Of a DNA stretch of 59,278 bases, positions 32,440 through 44,570 are shown piece after piece. Within the stretch, counting starts at the first letter, position 1. Every line of letters starts with the position of its first letter. The position numbers and the translations under genes are program-made. The stretch is taken from NCBI GenBank assembly GCA_003118195.1, contig BEXV01000307.1, forward strand, positions 103,398 to 162,675. The letters run 5' to 3'. The notes beneath the pieces were generated by a model. That model was not told the DNA's origin. It saw only the letters and a program-made list of their open reading frames with translations, and searched no databases. This stretch comes from Hemicentrotus pulcherrimus. Lineage: Eukaryota > Echinodermata > Echinoidea > Camarodonta > Strongylocentrotidae.

Positions 32440-35400
32440 AATCATAGTTTATAAATATATAAATACACTGAGTATACGTGTGCGTTTGATGATTTTACAT
32501 CATAATATACGAAATATTCAATATTGTATGGGCCCTGGGGACAAAAACAAAATGCTACCTGATAAGAATTCGAGAGTATCAGAATTTACGACCTATCTGT
32601 GGGAGTTGTCGTTTACGCGGTCACTGACGGTCAGTTTGTTGAACTGTCTTTTCAGCTGACACTCATAAGAAGCTAATTTCAAGAAAGTCATAAAATAACG
32701 TGGATCATCGCAGAGTATTTAAGTAACGTTGTATTCCGCATTTGATGAGCATAAATAACTAACATATAGATAACATATACAGTAGTTCTTCATAAACTAC
32801 ATATATTCACCTGAGACTCCCAGTAAGAGAAGACATCGAAAGTCAATTTAAAAAAAGAAAGATTTTTAATAGGCCTACTTTTTATATGGCCACTTTTTAT
32901 ATTATTTAGTACGAGAACAAGTGGGACGGCATCGGAGGTCATCGAACGTCGCTGACATTATGGCGCTACAACATCCGTTTCCCTAATGCCTACCTCTATG
33001 TAAAACTGAGCAACCAATAAGCCAGACACCATGAAAGTGTAAATGTAGGCCCATTCATCCGATAGAAGTGTTTTTCCGACGTGAAGTGGAGCAGGATGGA
33101 AATATGGTCTCAATTTTGTCGATTGTGGCTGGGGTGTGATGAGAAAAGGGGTAGGGAATTAAGGGTGGGAGAATTAGCACTTTGGTTGCTCTCCTTACCT
33201 CTCCGCACGCCGCTCGCTTGTCACACGCGCAATTTAGCACAACATAATAGGCACCAACGGAAGAAAGGATTGCAAATTTGTAACCCAATGACTTTTCGCA
33301 ATCACCCATATCCGGTCTTCATTAGCTCTGTGACAACCATCTTTACACCAGTTTAGATTAATCTTTCAGTGAAAACAGTTCAGTTATCTTGAAGCTTTTG
33401 GTTATAATAATTCATACAATGTGGCACAGAAAGGTTGTGGCAAATATAGAGTTCATGAATGGCAGCTCAGCGTTTACTCGTCGTATTAGGCTTTGCAGGA
33501 ACTTCTCGGGTATACGTTTGGTGACAATTATTCCCATTCAATCCGCCCATTACGAAATGCGAACCCCTAATTGACGACGTTTCCTAAGCCCTTTGGCGAC
33601 TCAATGAATTTGATATGTGCTTGTGCGGGAACGGAAGAAATAGAAAAAAAACGGGGGCGCTTCGAACTGTCCCTCTGCGCTTCCTAACCTAACCTACAAA
33701 AGTTCGAGTCCTCAGTGAGCATCTTTGGGTGGTCTCTGACGACATTCTGTTCAGCAGGGACGTTACTAAATGGCATGCTACTTTTGCATGACCTATTTGA
33801 CATGCATCATGCGACGGGACTCCGAGAAGCCATGCCAATTTCTTCTCGTCACACCATTTACTTGAAGAATGCCGATCGGAGTTGCTCGGCCATTTTGTCG
33901 CCATTAAATTCACCAAAGACACTCCACAGATAGCAGACAGAGTATCTACGTAAAATGAAATATTATGTTAATTCATCCTTCTAATGTTTTTTCTCTCATA
34001 AAAGGTTTTCATAATCCTTACCTCGAAAAACCTATTGGCAACGGAACTTCAAAGTGCATTGTAAAGAATCCTCTTCGCAGACATTACATAGCATCGCGGT
34101 TTTCTAAATTCAATCAATTACATTTCTCATACATAATTCAATATACCTTTTCTTTAAAAACGGCGAACTTATTCGCTCACCAGAGAAAATTGGATAAATG
34201 AAGTGGCCCGATAGAGCTGTAGAATGCATACATAATGTAACTAACCATACGTAAGCATCCTATTGAGTTCTTTATGAATTGAATTCCTGGTAAATATATT
34301 GATATAACCAATTCACTATCTTTTCTTTATACCGCTCTACACTGAAAGTTAGGTCTAACGTATGCTCCTTGGAGAAGAAAAAAAAATCGATTTCTGCCAT
34401 GTTATTTTTGTTCATTATTCCAAACTTAATTCATTTGTGAAAGATATAACATAAATTGGAGGCACTGATGAAACGTTCCATCCGGTTGCTTTTATATCTA
34501 CCCATCAGTATATAATATATTTCGTACATTGTGTGGATCGGAACGATATGCCATCTGAAAACAACAATGCACACGATCACAAAGGCTTTCGAGAAAGGCA
34601 CTCGAGGGTATTTCAATACCCTTTCAATCATGTTCAGATGACCTTTACATTAGGTCATTGTAATGCTGCACGTTTCCGTTTGTGGTGGAACAAGCTATCG
34701 AAATTGCTCAAGGATAGTTCCTCGAAAAAAAAATTCCGATCGTGTTCCGGGTGCGAATGTCCTTTGTCGAGCAGTTCAAATTACCTAAATTAACTAAAAC
34801 TTATCATTAATATATTTACTCATTTAATGCATCAGAGGTTTTAATCTATAAAATGTGTTAAAGGTTGTGTAGCTCCTGATTAATATCAAGGATAGAGCAA
34901 CTGTTCCTAAATCTTGCGAGAGAGGCGGACACGAAAGTCGCTTTCTGTCTTTAAACATTATTTTTTGGGTATCGAGGACATTTTATTTAGTAAGTACTCT
35001 TAGTGTACGCATCTTGAAATGAAATTCTCAAGTTCATGACAAATTCATGATTTATTGATTCATTCCTTCTTGTTTCACTCTCACGGGTTAATGACTTTAA
35101 CAACAACATGTTACTTTTCGTTTTTCATTTTCATTTTCATTTTTTTTTTTTGGGAGGGGGGTTTCTTTCTTTTTTTTTTCTTCATTATCTTAACTAAAAT
35201 ATTTTTTAGTACTCTGAAAGTATCAAAGAGTATACCTTTAACGGAAATGATGTAGATATTGAAATATCTATTGGATGATCGACTCACTTGTCAGGTTAAT
35301 GTCCCGTAGCATGTAATACAGATCCTATATCATTACTCACCATGTTCTAAACAGACGTCCTCGACTTCCTCTATCGTGTCCTTTTCTTTCCTCTTTCCTC

Positions 35401-36839
35401 TTATCGTACTATTCCATCTCTATCCTTCTTCCCCTCCCCCCTCAAAAAAAATCACTCAAAATAAATGATGACACATCTGAACCCTCTACTGAATCTCTCT
35501 TATAAATCAATTTAGCATAATCGATCAATTAGATATTTCATCGTTATACCGCCCCAGACAGTCACCCCTAGGGCTATTACCCTCTTATAATTACCATTAA
35601 AACAGCTACCGAGAAGATATTTGTCGCAAGTATTATTGTGTGGGAGGGGCGCCACGGGGGTTGGGTTAATTATGTTTAAAATAAATCGAGGAAGCAGTTT
35701 AGTCAAAAGATATTTCGTGATATTTTGCTGTATATTGTTTTTATTCGTTGATTTTGGTGAATACCACGTACATGCAGTGGATTTGCATCGCACAAATTTG
35801 GACAGAGGATACAGCATGTAAAAGAAAAAAAACGTTCATGGATCTATACATAGATAAGGAGTCGAAATCGATTTAACCCCGATAGCAAGTTGCCTTAAAG
35901 TAAAAGCAGAAAAATGAGAGAAACAAATTAGTTAAAGTTGAAGAAATAAACGATCAAAAATAGGAAAAGTTGTGATTATGTTAAAGTTGTCATCAGGGAA
36001 ACAGAAATTGGTAACTCTGGCGTACCATACGAGCTCCTCTCAAATTTGCTCTGTACAGAAAATCTAATAAAATTGTCATTATCTTAGTTATTGATGACGA
36101 AATTGTTTTTGTTTGTATATAGGGGTTGTATAAAAATGTATTAGTAATAAATATTTAGGTTGAATGTATGATTTAATAAATTTTGATAGAAAAACGGAGT
36201 CTTTGGGAGTCTTATATACGTCACAGAGCCAATTTGTGTTTGATTAGTTGAACCTTCAACTATTAACAACTTTTTTATTTTTGTAATCGGTTTTTCCTCA
36301 AACTTTCACTGACCTGTTTCTCTAAATTATCTGCTTCTATCAAAAACAACTTAATATCAAAGTGGACTTGCCATTAAAGTTAAGGGTACGGTTGCATAGA
36401 CTCCATAGCCCCGACCATCAACGTAGACCATTGCTCTTGTTCAAATGATGAATTGTTCAACTTCATTTTAATATTGTGTGGGTAGCAATTCTAAAACTCA
36501 AAAGCTCACACCACTTTTGTTTTTAAAGTTAATGTCAATAGCTAGGAAGGTACCTGCAGTGTCCATCAATGATTTTGAGCATCCTCGTAATTCCTCCGTG
36601 AGCAGTGCTAAGCCCTTGACGAGTGGAAACCCTCTAAATAAGGAAAGACATAAGGGCAACTATTTCCGAAGGATTCAGAAAGGAGATTAGCATTGACGAG
36701 TGCGATTCGGACCCACCAAGATGGGGGTACAATCAGTCCTACTTAAATCTGACTTTGAAAGTAGCCACTTGCTTTCGCACGCTTCCCGCTCACTTCATCC
36801 CTATCCTCCTTAGCATACGCAATTGAATATTAAGGGTCG
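32440..36839. other. Intergenic DNA, nothing firm recognised
   Basis: AT-rich sequence with T runs near 35140-35180. A short block at 33369-33435 matches 1456-1530, and 33195-33290 loosely matches 1160-1260 (see findings). Open frames up to about 100 codons (33.1-33.9, 34.5 and 35.5 kb) overlap on opposite strands and show no recognisable domain. Confidence 0.5.
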
Positions 36840-36844
36840 ACCAA

Positions 36845-36910
36845 ACGAGAGAGAGAGAGAGAGAGAAAGAGGGAGAGAACGAGAGAGAAAGAAAGAAAGA
36901 ATGAAATAAA
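36845..36910. repeat. (GA)n / GAAA low-complexity tract
   Basis: AGAGAG runs give way to GAAAGAAAG repeats. This is a simple sequence repeat. Confidence 0.9.
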
Positions 36911-37196
36911 GAAAGATAGAGAAAGAGTCACGCATCCGCGTTTTAATTTTCAGTTTTTTGCAGGCTCTTGTGTTAGTATGGGACATATTCCCAGGGCACA
37001 CAATTTGGAAAATATAGTCTTTTTTGAGTGGGTGAGGCAAAGCGTTGTTGAATGAGTTCTTAGTAAAGGCGTTCTGGAGTAGTAGCAGTAACTTGAATAT
37101 TTTTGCAAAGTAAGTCACTCGAGACTGAGGTTTGGTGTACGCGCTTTTGAATTATTGCATTCCAGTTGACGAATTCGAACGGATGACGGGGAATGG

Positions 37197-37580
37197 TAGG
37201 GAGAGCGAGGGAGAAGGAAGAGGAGTGGGAGAGAGAGAGAGAGAGAGTGCTAGGGAAGAGGAAGGGAGCGAGTTAGAGGGGTGGGTATGAGGGAAAGGAA
37301 TGGGTGGGGAGAGAGAAGGCAATATGGAGAGGGTGGGAGCAGGGACTTGTTACTTAAAAGTCCCTAATGGGAGTGAGCCTTAGCGAGGGAGAGGGGTGGG
37401 AATGAGCTAGAGGGATGGGATAGAGAGAGGGATAGGGTAGATGGTGGGAGCAAGGGAGATGGGTGGGAATGAGGGAGGGGGATGGGGATGGGGTAGACAG
37501 AGGGATAGGGAAAGGATGGGAGCGTGGGAAAGGGGTGGGAATGAGGGACGGGGATAGGTTTGGGGATAGAGATGGACATA
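37197..37580. repeat. Purine-rich minisatellite with G-run units
   Basis: The plus strand is almost purely purine, built from irregular units of about 67-72 bp marked by GGGTGGGAATGAG (TGGGAATGAG starts at 37397, 37464 and 37536). A looser relative lies near 37280. Runs such as GGGAGGGGGATGGGGATGGG at about 37473 contain four close G tracts, a G-quadruplex-compatible pattern. Frames on the minus strand are Pro/Ser-rich artefacts. Confidence 0.85.
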
Positions 37581-37809
37581 CAGAAGAGAGTAGGTGGGTA
37601 TGTGCGTGTCTTTGTATGTGCCAATGTGTGAGGAGTGGATGAGTCGATAAAAAAAAATATAGTGCCGATTGTCACTATAATAACACTCAATGCGCTTTAT
37701 GTTTTCCCAACATATCATACAGATTAAACAATTAGGAATTATTAACTGAGGTGTATATAATGTACATGTACAAGCTTTGATTTTTAGTGGACCTCTTAAT
37801 TTCCGCATA

Positions 37810-37990
37810 ATATAAATAACGTTTAATTTATGATTGATTGATTTCTTATTGATTTTTCTTTATTACAAATGAAATGAATATTTTGTAATTGCATAATAAT
37901 AATCATCATGAAATTTGCATTTTATTGGAAATAAAAATAAATGAATTAGATTAAATGAAAAATGAAATAACCTTTAAAATATCAACATTA
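37810..37990 (-). mobile_element. Possible LINE 3' tail with AATC repeats
   Basis: The minus strand reads TTTGTAATAAAGAAAAATC and then AATCAATCAAT-type repeats. A polyadenylation-like signal followed by short direct repeats is a common LINE 3' terminus. It could be the 3' end of the LINE whose decayed ORF is at 38448-38690, about 0.6 kb away on the same strand, but continuity was not shown. Confidence 0.3.
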
Positions 37991-38447
37991 TGGGCATATT
38001 CATCACTTGTAGCTACAACCACAACATTAATCAGCAGAGTGCTTACCATTCGGTAAATTTCTTGTCATAAAGGATTAAGTCTACAATTTTACATTTTCCT
38101 CTCTTCATCACAGCGTTACCCTAGAGGATGGGTAGGGTTGCAACACTAATGATAGAAACATGCGCGATATCCATGATAAGTATTGGCACGATCGGGTATT
38201 CCTTTTGGGAACGTTACATCAACATACGTGTTGGGTGCACACATATCAACTGAGAAAAAGTCCGGGGAAAAAGTGGCGAGCACCACTTAGTAAATTACAG
38301 AAACTGAGAAAGAACGAAAGAAATGCATTTATAGGGCATGTGCTAATTTACCAAAATGCCTATGGAGTATTGCATGTAATAAAACTGAAGCATACTCGTG
38401 AACTGACTGACCTTCTCTTGACAGACAAAATATTAAACTACACGTCA

Positions 38448-38690
38448 TTATGCAGATAACAACAAGTCTTTTAGAATGCGTTTAAAACTGTACAAAGTAG
38501 CTGACGTCTTGATAGAACTCTCAAGTTGGTTCCATACTCTAATTCCACAAATTTGGGGACTCCGTTTATCCGTGTCCCTGCTAAATTAGGGTACACGCAA
38601 TGCATCCCTTACAGCATGTCCTGTGTTGTGATCATATAGTGAACTGACATGACGTAAATCCTATGTTGGTGCCATGTCATGCATTGATTT
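38448..38690 (-). pseudogene. Decayed LINE reverse transcriptase C-terminus
   Basis: Minus-strand translation yields LYDHNTGHAVRDALRVP, an in-frame TAA (38586-38588), then SRDTDKRSPQICGIRVWNQL and SSIKTSATLYSFKRILKDLL, ending in SA and a stop at 38448-38450. The pattern (HNT-R, then W-N at a GxxxWNxL site, then SxxxFKRxLKxxL) is the conserved C-terminal region of CR1/L2-group LINE ORF2. It differs clearly from the 29.6-kb and 25.3-kb elements, so at least three LINE lineages are represented. Only the C-terminal part survives. Confidence 0.72.
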
Positions 38691-38699
38691 ATACATCCC

Positions 38700-39545
38700 T
38701 TTTTTTACTTTTTTTTCTTTCTTCCATATTACACTCTTAAGTTGACCTCATACAATCTCATTACAATGTAGGCATTTTTTTTAACATTACCAAACAAAAA
38801 CAAAAATAGACAAGACATCATCACTGCACGTCCAGACCTGAAAAGTGTCTGAATAGGCATGGGATATTCTTCTCGAGCAGCACATGAAAACATGATTTAC
38901 TAACCATCATTTACTAAAGATTTAGTAAATGCCCGGCAAAAATAATGTTGATAACTACCAAAGATATTGACAGTAGACTTACATGAAAAAAAAAATGGCA
39001 TCCCAAGTACAGTTTGTCCATTTTGAACGAATAAATGACAATGCTCAACATAAACATGGGATGCGAGAGAAGCCAAAGTTATGTCACAACAGCTTTGAGA
39101 ATATCGTAGGTCAAATAGCTCTTAACCTTTGAATGGGAATCAATCAATGTCGGGTACACTTTTTCTTAATACGTACTGTATATTTGATAAGACACCACGA
39201 GTGTCTATCTACGGCAATGGTTGAATTGACATATTCTCTTTCGTCACAATTTTTTTAGGGGGTAAAAGTTTGTAAAGATCTCTGGACAACCCCATTATGT
39301 GCAATTTGGCGTATTACTATCTTTTCATTGATTTAAAGATCACATTTTATCGCAGAAGGAATCATGCAAACATTCACAAGCATTATATCATAAGAGATTA
39401 AACAATTCCTTTACTCGCAAACAGTTTCCTTTAATTACATTCAGTTGCGGTATGTAGTCGAGTCAGTTTCATAAAATGTACGGTTATCTGTCTACAATTA
39501 GTGACTGATACTGTGCGATGATGATCAGCTGAACCGCGGTTTGGT
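38700..39545. other. Intergenic DNA, nothing recognised
   Basis: AT-rich sequence with T runs near 38700-38720 and no supported feature. Confidence 0.5.
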
Positions 39546-39589
39546 TTACCTATTTTTAATAGCATTTAGCCCTCGAAAATTTGAAAATC

Positions 39590-39975
39590 ACACCCCCCCC
39601 CTAAGCGCCAGGGGAGGGGGCCCATCTCCTGAAAAAGGTAAAATTAACGTATCGGACAACGTCCCAACGTCACCACGATATCACCCTGGCCCGACTACGG
39701 TGAAATTTACCTCGATGTCGCCTCGATATTGTCCGGACGTTACCCCGATTGACGCGTCTTAACAGGAAGGGGGTAGAACGTCATCCGGACAACGTCCGGA
39801 AGACACCGCGACTTTATTTTCCGGTTAAGGCGGGGTTTTAAGCGCACTTACCTCTGTATGCGTTCACGCGCATGCAGGATAGGCAAATAAAGGCCCTCCC
39901 AAAGTGTAAGTGCACTTGTAGTGCACTTGCAGTGCACTTACCCCTACGCGCACTCCTGCGCATCGCAGGAGAATA
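39590..39975. repeat. CpG-rich island with palindromic words
   Basis: A sharply CpG-rich block in AT-rich surroundings. It contains TCCGGACAACGTCCGGA at 39784-39800 (7-bp arms, 3-nt loop), a GTCCGGAC palindrome at 39731-39738, and several ACGTC, TCGATGTCGCC and CACGATATC words. It closes with a GTGCACTT cluster (TAAGTGCACTTGTAGTGCAC from about 39909). No ORF or transposon termini are obvious. It could be an old CpG-retaining repeat or an unmethylated regulatory island. Confidence 0.5.
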
Positions 39976-40009
39976 AATGTTTTCATGAAAAATCCTGGGA
40001 TAGTCTCAG

Positions 40010-41960
40010 TCTCAGTATAAATCATACGTGACCGCGTTTGAAAAATCGTGTGATTACGATCTAGGAGTAAGGTGTAGAATGTAATTGTGTGTTTACTTCA
40101 AATCGTCAGGTCATCGCGTGCAGTCAATGTGGTCGCGTTAATTGACCTTTTATGAAAACATGTTCCTTTGTCTTGGCATATCTAATATTAAGGTCATATT
40201 TTTAACGTTCATCTTTACATAATGTTCTCACGAAAGGTCGTGTAACTCGACCAACCGACCGGACGTGTTGATCCGATGATTCGAAGTGAGCCCTCTGAGT
40301 CAGTGAATATCCTTCCCCTATTATGTACAACTCATGGAAGACACGTTGCTTTATATTTCAATATACATTCTACAGCGTCATTAGACGGACATATTATTAT
40401 GTAGTGAAAAAATGAGCCACGAAGTAGACATGGTCATTAGCAGGACATGTTCGTGTCCTGTTAACGATTGAACAATATTACTGCCCTCTACGTACGTTTT
40501 CAGGCAGAGGAAATTTAGAGGCCACAAAACAAAGGTCATTAGTTAATAATTTAATTAGTTATTTTGTTTTGGATTTAGGGTATAGAGGTTAGGGTTAGGG
40601 TGAGGATAAAATACCAGTGTTTATTATGTCCGGTAAATGTATTCTTTAGGGTTATAGTAGATGTCCTATTGACACAACATGTATGGTTATATATATAGAT
40701 ATGTAGATATGTCTATATATATACATGGTCTGATCCTATGCGCATAACATGTTGTTTTCTTGCTTTATACCCCATCTCATCGCCTCTTGTCATTTATTAT
40801 ATAAACGCCAAATGTAATCACTTTTATTGTGCCCCATCTTTCCGGTGGTTTATGCCCCAGCGGGGCTTTTCTGAAATTGACGGTTAGGATTCATTCGATT
40901 AAGAGTTGTTACTCTTCCCGGGATTTTCCCTACTTTCAAATCAATGTAGAGTTTTAACCTAATCAAGCTCATTTCTCGAAGAGCGTCTTGAGGGGTTGCA
41001 GGAGCCGAGTTCCCACTAGTGGACCAAACCCACTGGTATTTATTTTGTATGTATGAAGGATCCCATAGAAGAACAGCCGTTCTCTGCTGTTACAGTTAAA
41101 ATACGCTATCCACTGTATTTGAAACTAAATTCCATTATGTATGTTATTAATTATATTTTTCTGATCATGGGAATGAATAAACAAAAACAAAATCTTAATA
41201 AAAAATGTGTCGTAGTAACGGCGCATCTCCCTTCATTTGAAAACCCCTCAACTGCCACTGTATTCTACCAACCTACCTGATTTATTTTCAACGATATCTT
41301 GGATTTCATAGGAATCTTGATCACATATCATTCCCTTCGGCAAATTAACTTCAAATCCTATGTAATTGAAAACAGAGTCCATCTATTATTAAATTCTTAA
41401 TTTCCTTTGCGGAAGACTTCAATGTACAATGGATATCCCATTGGAGATAAATGAGAATTTCGAGTTCAGCTCAAGGTGAAAAAAATAAATCTATAATTCT
41501 TATTGTTTTTATGTGATGTTTATCCTGTCATGAGAAAGATCTAGGTAATTTTCCAGATACCCCACCCCCCCAAAAAAAACACCTCAACTTTGTTCCAATT
41601 TTGATTGCACACGTGTGCAACTTAAAAAAAAAAAATCACATGTCTGCGTTCAGCACTCTCCACTTTATTCGATCGTCAGCAAGATTGAGCCATTTTTATA
41701 TCATTATGATGATTCCAAAACTCAATATTTCAAAAGAGTACATTTAATTTCTTTTCAAATAACGTCTTCCACTATTTCATGAACTCGGAAGAATATGCAT
41801 TACCATACCGCGGACTTGAAATTGTCGAGGCTCCCCAAAATTGAATTTTTTACGTTTGTAATTTCAAATCCGTGCATGTCTTGTGAATGCAACTGGCGAA
41901 ATCTGTATCAATGCAAAATACTATTTTTTAATGAAAAATGAATCTCAATTTTAAATTGAA
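40010..41960. other. Intergenic DNA, nothing recognised
   Basis: AT-rich sequence. GTTAGGGTTAGGG at about 40589-40600 holds two telomere-like units only. A small AT palindrome lies at about 40688-40724. No exon or repeat family was identified. Confidence 0.5.
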
Positions 41961-42401
41961 AAGGCCCTATTTACACTACATTGAGCGGCGAATGCTTACG
42001 AACGTTGCGAATTTGGATTCGCCAACTTTTCTGACGAATTCTGGCGAAAATTAGCGACTTTTGTTGACGTTTAGCAACAATAAGGAACATTTGAGCCGCT
42101 TTTTTGGGTCGATTTTTATATAAAATGGGCCATATGNCTGCATACGCGCCAGTTAACGTGGTCGCTAGCATTGTCGAAACAAAGAGCGACACCGTCTAAC
42201 AACCGTTTGCAAATGCTTACGACTGCTTTGCAAACGCCTGTAACTGTTTGCGGAAAAATAAATTTGCCAAGAAAAACTGTATGCGACAATGAAAACTGTT
42301 TGCGAACTTTCTTGCAACCTTTTGCAACCTTTTACGAACCCTGGCGAAACCCGTAATTTGCCACGTTAGCAAGCATTCGCCGCTCAGTGAGATAGGGCCT
42401 T
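41961..42401. mobile_element. MITE with AAGGCCCTAT ends
   Basis: The left end AAGGCCCTAT followed by GAGCGGCGAATGCTTACG (41961-42000) is mirrored at the right (42363-42401), where the inverse complement reads AAGGCCCTATCTCACTGAGC and GGCGAATGCTTGC. The terminal inverted repeats are therefore about 35-40 bp with a short indel, over 441 bp. The interior is rich in TTTGCGAAC/GTTTGCAAAC-like words in both orientations. No ORF is present, and no target duplication was recognised. One ambiguous base lies at 42137. Confidence 0.78.
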
Positions 42402-43680
42402 AGTGGTTTGTCCAAAGATAGCTATCCATTCGCTCCATTTCGCTTCGTTCCCTCACTGGAACTCTTAAAAAACTAGCCAACCCATTAGCGGGGATTATTA
42501 GCTGAAGGCACGGTGACGTGACTGTGACCGGTTAAGATCATTGAGGTTGTACTATGGCGCCAAAATGGAAATCATTCATTTGCGGTAACACTAACAGTAC
42601 TCATGGATTGCTTAGGTATTGTATAGGAATGCGTTACATTACATGATATAATGTACTTGAAATCTGTTACTTACATTTATCAACGGTCTCGAGGATTTTT
42701 CTGTGAGTATATAGGACGACTGAATCAGACGAACAATAATGAAAATTGAAATAGAATTTAATATTTATTTATTCGCTATAATTAAATTCAATTAATCAAT
42801 TAAATCAATTGATCATCAGAAGATTAAAACCGCCCAAATTTTGATTTTGCATGGCTATTGTTTGCTATTGATATTCAAATGGGTCACTACATTCGAAAGT
42901 CGGATGTCATTAATTTTGTTAAATAAAAAAAACAGAAGGACAATGAAAAATGTAATTTTTCATGCTTATAAAACAATTTTGTGCGTGGTAAACTTGACTG
43001 TAAAAGTTAACTAAAAAAAAATCTTCAATATCAACTGTTGTTTAGTAGCTTTTATGCAAGGTTAGGGACGGGTCAGTATTTTCAAATGTAAATTAATCGA
43101 ATTTTAATGAAAGCGAGCAGCTGCCCTGACTATTCGAGTAAACAAAACAAAATCACCAAACCGACAGCTTAAACCGTTCAGTAAATTGTTGTCTTCAAAT
43201 GTCGTTACACTTTTGACTGTCACATCGCATTTACAAATGGTGTTTCTCCAGTAGTAGCTCATACATATTCATGAAATGCAAATGATTTGGATGTAGGTCC
43301 AGTTATCTCCTTCCAGCATGTCGGTCAAGTCCACTCCAAGGTGAATCTAAATTCCCTACATGCATTTAAAAAAAAACGAAGGCCGCTATACGATAATTGT
43401 CCATAAATAGCCACTAGTGTAATTCGCGATTTTATGACGAACGGTTATTACTCCAGCTAATGGTACCTCAAGGCATTTCTTTCTCGATAAAAGTCATTTA
43501 GCAAAGAACATCGAGCGCATGATACGCTAGGAATATTTTCAAAGAGGTTGTTATTTGACTAATATTACTCATTTAGTGTCAACTTTATTCATGACTAACA
43601 ACGATTATTATCTGTAATATAGATGTTATCATATTTGTACCGCTTATTGAGAGCATGGAAATAGTAAGCTTTTTAAAGTT
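42402..43680. other. Intergenic DNA, nothing recognised
   Basis: AT-rich sequence with small A runs and no supported feature. Confidence 0.5.
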
Positions 43681-43685
43681 ACCGA

Positions 43686-43935
43686 TTTTTATTATTATTA
43701 TTATTATTATATGTATTATTATTATTACTATCTTTATTTTGTATTATTACTATAATTTGTATTGTTATGAGTATTATTATTAATATTGATTTTTTTAGTA
43801 TTATTATTAATATCGATTGTTTTAGTATTATTCTGACTGTTAATAATATTATTATTGTTATTATCATTTTAAAAATTTCTATCATCATTATAATTATCAT
43901 TATTGTTATTATTATATTGAATATTATTAACATTA
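43686..43935. repeat. (TTA)n-rich low-complexity tract
   Basis: Long imperfect ATT/TTA repeats occupy the whole stretch. Frames across it encode Ile/Asn-rich artefacts on both strands. Confidence 0.9.
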
Positions 43936-44339
43936 ACAACACAAGAGACAGATAATCAACTGAGTTCTCGAATACAGAATAAAATGTGTAACACGCTTTT
44001 ACTGTGTCTGATGAAGGAATGACTAGGATATTTCCAACACATGGTCTGAATAGCATTGCTCTTAAAAGCATTTCCTCTCGTGTAATATGATCGTCATATA
44101 CCGAGATACGTGTCCAGATATATTCTATTACGCCAGACTTACAACAAAGTACGTAATAATATTGACTCGAGGGGTCCCAACGATATCATCTTTCATGTAG
44201 CGTCCTGACTTTCAATTTTTCGGTGATTTATTTTTCTTCTTTAAAACAGGGTTAGGACTTACAATGTCCATGCTTTTTTCATAGATGTATACACATTGTT
44301 TACGGTATAACATTCTATTGTTACCACCTCATACTGAGA

Positions 44340-44570
44340 ATGGAAATTATGATAATTATAATCATAATAATATTAATGGTGACAATGATGTTGAGGATGA
44401 GGATGATGACGACGATCATGATGATACTACTCTTAAAACAACAATAACAACAACATCCGCTACCATTTCTACTTCATGTGTAATAATAACGATACGATTG
44501 ATACAAAATAATAGGAACAATAATATTAATGATGATATCAAAAATACAGATACACGACATTAAAATAATT
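44340..44570. repeat. (GAT)/(AAT)/(AAC)-rich low-complexity tract
   Basis: Imperfect trinucleotide repeats of GAT, AAT, GAC and AAC types. The apparent acidic open frame across it is a repeat artefact. Confidence 0.8.

Noticed and set aside
37364..37808. Pro/Ser/His-rich frames of 108 and 133 codons
   Set aside because: They arise from the complementary strand of the purine-rich minisatellite.
40589..40600. Telomere-like GTTAGGGTTAGGG
   Set aside because: Only two units, too short to be a meaningful interstitial telomere tract.
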